The translations under genes and the position numbers were made by a program. DNA of 7,713 nt from an uncultured Eubacteriales bacterium (GTDB lineage: Bacteria; Bacillota; Clostridia; Christensenellales; QALW01). Location of the stretch: NCBI GenBank assembly GCA_900552055.1, contig URYI01000100.1, forward strand, positions 1 through 7,713, read 5' to 3'. Under the pieces are notes generated by a model, which saw only the letters and a program-made list of their open reading frames with translations, made no database searches and was not told the DNA's origin. Below, one piece after another: positions 4,936-7,713 of the stretch. How positions within the stretch are numbered: position 1 is the stretch's first letter; each line of letters opens with the position of its first letter.

Positions 4936-7578
4936 ATGAAACGTGCAGTCACCTTGCTGCTGGCCGTTATTATGGTCCTAAGCATTCTGCCCATTTCTCA
5001 ATCAAGCCCGCAGCAAAGCGCCGATTACCTGCTGCTTGAAGATTTTGAAAGCGGCATAGACGGTTATTACGGCGGCGATTTAAGCCAATACGGCCTGGCA
5101 TTGCCCAATTTTGTTGCTCAGCCAAGCGGCCATTCGGGAAACGGCATCTTTTCGGTTATGACGCAGAACGGCCAGTGGTGCGAAACCTTGCAGAGCACCG
5201 ATACGGCCCTTGTCCGGAATTTTGAAGCCAATGCGGATGATTACGGCTATTTTATGTTCTATATAGCCGGTATTCAGACCCTTCCGCTCGAACTTACGGT
5301 AACGCTCAGGAGCAGTACGCAGAGATATTACTTTACCGCTCCGGACGCCGCGCTTTACAGCCTGGACGGCGCAAGCCAGACAGTAACCGGGGGCAATGCC
5401 TCAGGCGGAGGCGAAAACACCTCCATAACCATCCCCGCCGGATTCAGCGGCTATGTGGTTTACAGTCTGGATATGTCAGCAGTAAATTTTGATGTAACCA
5501 ACATCGTGCTGGACGTGCGCACCAACGGAGCGCTCAAGGATGATTCCTACGGCTTTGATTCCTTCTACTTAACTAATTCACCAAAGGAAATAATGGATAT
5601 GTACAATCAAAACAATCCTGATGACGACGGCAATAACCAATATATGCTGCTGGAAGATTTTGAAAGCTTCGCCGCAGACGGCACTATGCCCGCGGGCTAT
5701 TCTTCCTCTGATCTTACCAGTTTCGGCGTGCCTGCCGTGGCCGAATATCAAATTAAAAAAAGCGGACATTCGGGAAACGGAATAGCCTCGGTAATGCCTG
5801 CAAATTCCCAGTGGTGCGAAGTGCTGCTCTGCGGTCAGAATACTTCCCTAGTGAACCGCTTTAAAGCAAATGCAGCCGATTATCAGTATTTTATGTTCTA
5901 CTATTCGGGCATCCCCGGAATTGAAACCAATTTAACTGTCACTCTCCGCGGCGCTTCCTCCCGTATTTATCTTACAGCGGATACCGTATCTCTTTACACG
6001 CTTGAAGGAGAAAGCCTTGAAGTTGTAGGCGGAGACAAGTCAAGCTCAGGAGTGGCTAATTCCTCCTTTGCGGTTTCCGCCAGCTTCAAGGGCTATGTCG
6101 TATTTAAGCTGGATATGTCCAAAGTGGATTTTGAGATTGCCACAATAGGGCTGGACATGCGCTGCACAGGAGCATTCATGGGGGATTCTTACTGCTTTGA
6201 TTCCTTCTACCTTACAAACGACCCGCAGCTTATCATAGATTTACCCAATGACGGCGGCATAACGGGTGAGGAAAGCAATATTCCCGATATACCGGACGAT
6301 ATAGACGATGCTGTAGCCCAAGCAAAAGCTATGTTTGATTCGTTATTAGATTATACACCCGAAATAACATATACCCCCGAATATGACCCGGCAGGCTACG
6401 ATGGAATAAAATGTTTTTACTATGAAAGCGTAAACGACCATCGCGGTCAGGCTACGCGCGCCTTTGCATACATAGGCTACCCTGAAGGCGCCAGCGAGGA
6501 TGAACCCGTACCCGCTGTACTGCTGCTGCATGGTTCGGGAGGATATCCCTTTGCTGAATGGATAAAAATCTGGAATGACCGGGGATATGCGGCTATCGCC
6601 ATCCAGCACGGCGCGCTGATGCCCGACGGCAAAGGCGGATGGACGCAGGATCCTCAGGGAGGAGCCACTGAAGGCTACGGAACGGGTAATCTGCCCCTTG
6701 AGCGGCAATGGCTCTATCATGCCGTGGCCAAAAGCATCCTGGCGCACAACATCCTGCGTAGCGACCCATTAATTGACAGCGATAAAATAGGCGTAACCGG
6801 AATATCGGCCGGAGGCGTAGTAGTGGCCAACCTTATAGGATATGACAGCCGTTTTGCCTTCGCAGTACCCGTATATCTATTTGGTTATATGCACGAATCA
6901 TTATCGGACAGACGTGAGCGCTATGACGAGGCTACCTATAAGCTCTGGGAAGGTTCAGTACGCTTTGACAATGTTAAAATGCCCGTTCTCATCCTAAACA
7001 GCGACAGCGATTTTTCAGCCAGCGTAAACACCAGCAGCCGCAGCTTTGATAATTTGGAAAACGCCCAGATATGCATAAAGCACGGCTTGCTGCATGGTCA
7101 TATAGAAGGCTGGGCCCCGGCGGAAATCTATCGCTTCGCCGACAGCATTGTAAAAGACGGAGAGCCCCTTGCCTATTTTACAGAGCAGCCAACGGCCGGT
7201 ATGGGAAATGATTTGAATCTAGCGCTTGACGTGCCAAATGACGCAGAGGACGTCAGCATAACCCTTTATTATACTACTGAACCTCTGAGCTATAACGACC
7301 AAAACCAGCTTGAACAAACATGGCTGTCTGTTCAAGGAACATATTCCAACGGCAAAGTAGAGGTTAAGGTTCCTGAAGACGCAAGCGTATATTATATAAG
7401 CGTATGCACTAAAACTGCTTCAGGCAATTATTATTCCTCTTCCAGACTGGTCGGAGCGCCTCATGACGACTATGATCAGGGCGGGGATTCATCCGCGCTG
7501 CCATTAGCCTTAGCAGGAGCCGCCGGTTTAACTGGCGCTCTGTCAGTTGCAACCAAGAAACGCAAAAAATTTAATTAA
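4936..7578 (+). CDS. Secreted, membrane-anchored alpha/beta-hydrolase esterase with two N-terminal jelly-roll-like modules
   Basis: This is an exported protein of 880 residues. A signal peptide (MKRAVTLLLAVIMVLSILPI onward) is cleaved at about residue 24-28. Two copies of a beta-rich module follow (about 31-216 and 236-430), then an acidic linker. The catalytic domain (about 476-745) has LLLHGSGG (529-536), EWIKIWNDRGYAAIA, and the nucleophile elbow GISAG with Ser624. The likely acid is Asp692 (Asp690 possible) and the likely base is a His in the HGH motif (720 or 722). From memory these blocks match secreted acetylxylan-esterase / dienelactone-hydrolase-like enzymes, so ester removal from a plant or host glycan is the best guess; the substrate is not determined. 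Residues 748-840 form a C-terminal beta-sandwich, followed by a membrane segment (about 854-872) and a KKRKK tail. No LPXTG is present. The gene is divergent from a LysR regulator carrying a related module. A strong ribosome binding site fixes the start and a terminator follows. Confidence 0.9.
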   Translation: MKRAVTLLLAVIMVLSILPISQSSPQQSADYLLLEDFESGIDGYYGGDLSQYGLALPNFVAQPSGHSGNGIFSVMTQNGQWCETLQSTDTALVRNFEANADDYGYFMFYIAGIQTLPLELTVTLRSSTQRYYFTAPDAALYSLDGASQTVTGGNASGGGENTSITIPAGFSGYVVYSLDMSAVNFDVTNIVLDVRTNGALKDDSYGFDSFYLTNSPKEIMDMYNQNNPDDDGNNQYMLLEDFESFAADGTMPAGYSSSDLTSFGVPAVAEYQIKKSGHSGNGIASVMPANSQWCEVLLCGQNTSLVNRFKANAADYQYFMFYYSGIPGIETNLTVTLRGASSRIYLTADTVSLYTLEGESLEVVGGDKSSSGVANSSFAVSASFKGYVVFKLDMSKVDFEIATIGLDMRCTGAFMGDSYCFDSFYLTNDPQLIIDLPNDGGITGEESNIPDIPDDIDDAVAQAKAMFDSLLDYTPEITYTPEYDPAGYDGIKCFYYESVNDHRGQATRAFAYIGYPEGASEDEPVPAVLLLHGSGGYPFAEWIKIWNDRGYAAIAIQHGALMPDGKGGWTQDPQGGATEGYGTGNLPLERQWLYHAVAKSILAHNILRSDPLIDSDKIGVTGISAGGVVVANLIGYDSRFAFAVPVYLFGYMHESLSDRRERYDEATYKLWEGSVRFDNVKMPVLILNSDSDFSASVNTSSRSFDNLENAQICIKHGLLHGHIEGWAPAEIYRFADSIVKDGEPLAYFTEQPTAGMGNDLNLALDVPNDAEDVSITLYYTTEPLSYNDQNQLEQTWLSVQGTYSNGKVEVKVPEDASVYYISVCTKTASGNYYSSSRLVGAPHDDYDQGGDSSALPLALAGAAGLTGALSVATKKRKKFN
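5026..6225 (+). repeat. Tandem duplicated jelly-roll-like module, possibly glycan-binding
   Basis: Copies at residues about 31-216 and 236-430 share LLEDFES, SGHSGNGI, QWCE, ANA-x-DY-x-YFMFY, LTVTLR, GY-V-V-x-x-LDMS and FDSFYLTN, in that order, about 205-214 residues apart. Short DNA identities also remain: 14 bases at 5131-5144 and 5767-5780, 14 at 5248-5261 and 5887-5900, and 16 at 5553-5568 and 6195-6210. The duplication is therefore fairly recent or still homogenised. The layout (LLEDFE start, GF-x-GYV strand, FDSFYL end) resembles carbohydrate-binding beta-sandwiches, but I cannot assign a family. The two are separated by a linker rich in N and D. Confidence 0.85.
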
Positions 7579-7607
7579 CAATTTTATAAGATTTAAATAA
7601 AAAGCTT

Positions 7608-7647
7608 AAACGGGTCGGAAAAGCATTTGCTTATTCCGCCCGTTTTT
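7608..7647 (+). terminator. Rho-independent terminator after the esterase gene
   Basis: AAACGGG (7608-7614) pairs with CCCGTTT. Inside, CGGAA pairs with TTCCG and AAGC with GCTT around an ATTT loop, with one-base bulges (T on the left arm, A on the right). It ends in five T (7643-7647). The hairpin begins 30 bases after the stop codon. On the minus strand the stem is followed by TTTAAGCTTTTT, so it may serve both directions. Confidence 0.9.
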
Positions 7648-7651
7648 GTAT

Positions 7652-7713
7652 TTAACCTTGTTTGCATGTTAATATTCTTTTGAGCATCAATGCATTTCCG
7701 CCCATAGTAAAAG
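7652..7713 (-). CDS. Possible 3' end of a convergent gene (partial)
   Basis: On the minus strand a frame is open from the window edge to a TAA at 7652-7654 and encodes FTMGGNALMLKRILTCKQG. It ends just before the apparently bidirectional terminator at 7608-7647, as a convergent gene should. The fragment is too short to recognise, and an alternative minus-strand frame is also open across it, so this is a weak call. Confidence 0.25.
   Translation of the reverse strand, partial: FTMGGNALMLKRILTCKQG

Noticed and set aside
5587..5647. NNPDDDGNN linker between the esterase modules as a dockerin-like calcium loop
   Set aside because: There is only one short acidic stretch, without the paired DxNxDG loops and helices of dockerins. 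It reads as a flexible linker.
1..7713. Search for CRISPR arrays, tRNA or rRNA genes and insertion-sequence ends
   Set aside because: I saw no regular short repeats with unique spacers, no tRNA-like cloverleaf, no rRNA-like stretch and no transposase or terminal inverted repeats. The protein-level repeats explain the repetitive DNA seen.

Overview
The window looks like chromosomal DNA of a Gram-positive anaerobe of the Clostridia, probably an intestinal or rumen species. The support is strong GGAGG ribosome binding sites, secreted multidomain proteins with C-terminal membrane anchors and basic tails, three-helix FIVAR-like modules, HxxxCxxC repeats and GAGIGG/INGG beta-helix repeats. This placement rests on protein style only. 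I cannot name the species.

Three full-length genes fill the window. From left to right: a terminator (124-152); a large secreted surface protein on the minus strand (174-3083); a 213-bp gap with a candidate promoter for it; a LysR-type regulator on the minus strand (3297-4808); a 127-bp AT-rich divergent control region; and a secreted esterase on the plus strand (4936-7578), followed by a strong terminator (7608-7647). The last 62 bases may hold the 3' end of a convergent gene.

The most interesting object is the regulator. A LysR protein is normally about 300 residues, and this one has 503. The N-terminal helix-turn-helix, the effector domain and the typical effector-domain C-terminus (LSAPAAEFIKEF) are all present, but the effector domain is split by an insert of about 212 residues (roughly residues 251-462). 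That insert resembles the jelly-roll-like domain that occurs twice in the esterase encoded next door and divergently. The resemblance includes an ungapped stretch of 49 residues with 17 identities. The two halves of the domain appear in swapped order in the regulator, as in a circular permutation. So a cytoplasmic regulator and the exported enzyme it probably controls seem to share one binding module.

The working model is inference. The esterase binds a glycan through its two N-terminal modules and removes ester groups at the cell surface. The regulator senses a related ligand inside the cell through the inserted module and controls both divergent genes. Overlapping, face-to-face candidate promoters sharing one -10 region and covered by a 24-bp inverted repeat (4874-4897) fit such a switch. 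The beta-helix surface protein downstream of the regulator may belong to the same response, but it has its own candidate promoter. Its start region appears to carry a one-base deletion in an A tract that separates a good ribosome binding site and start codon from the reading frame.
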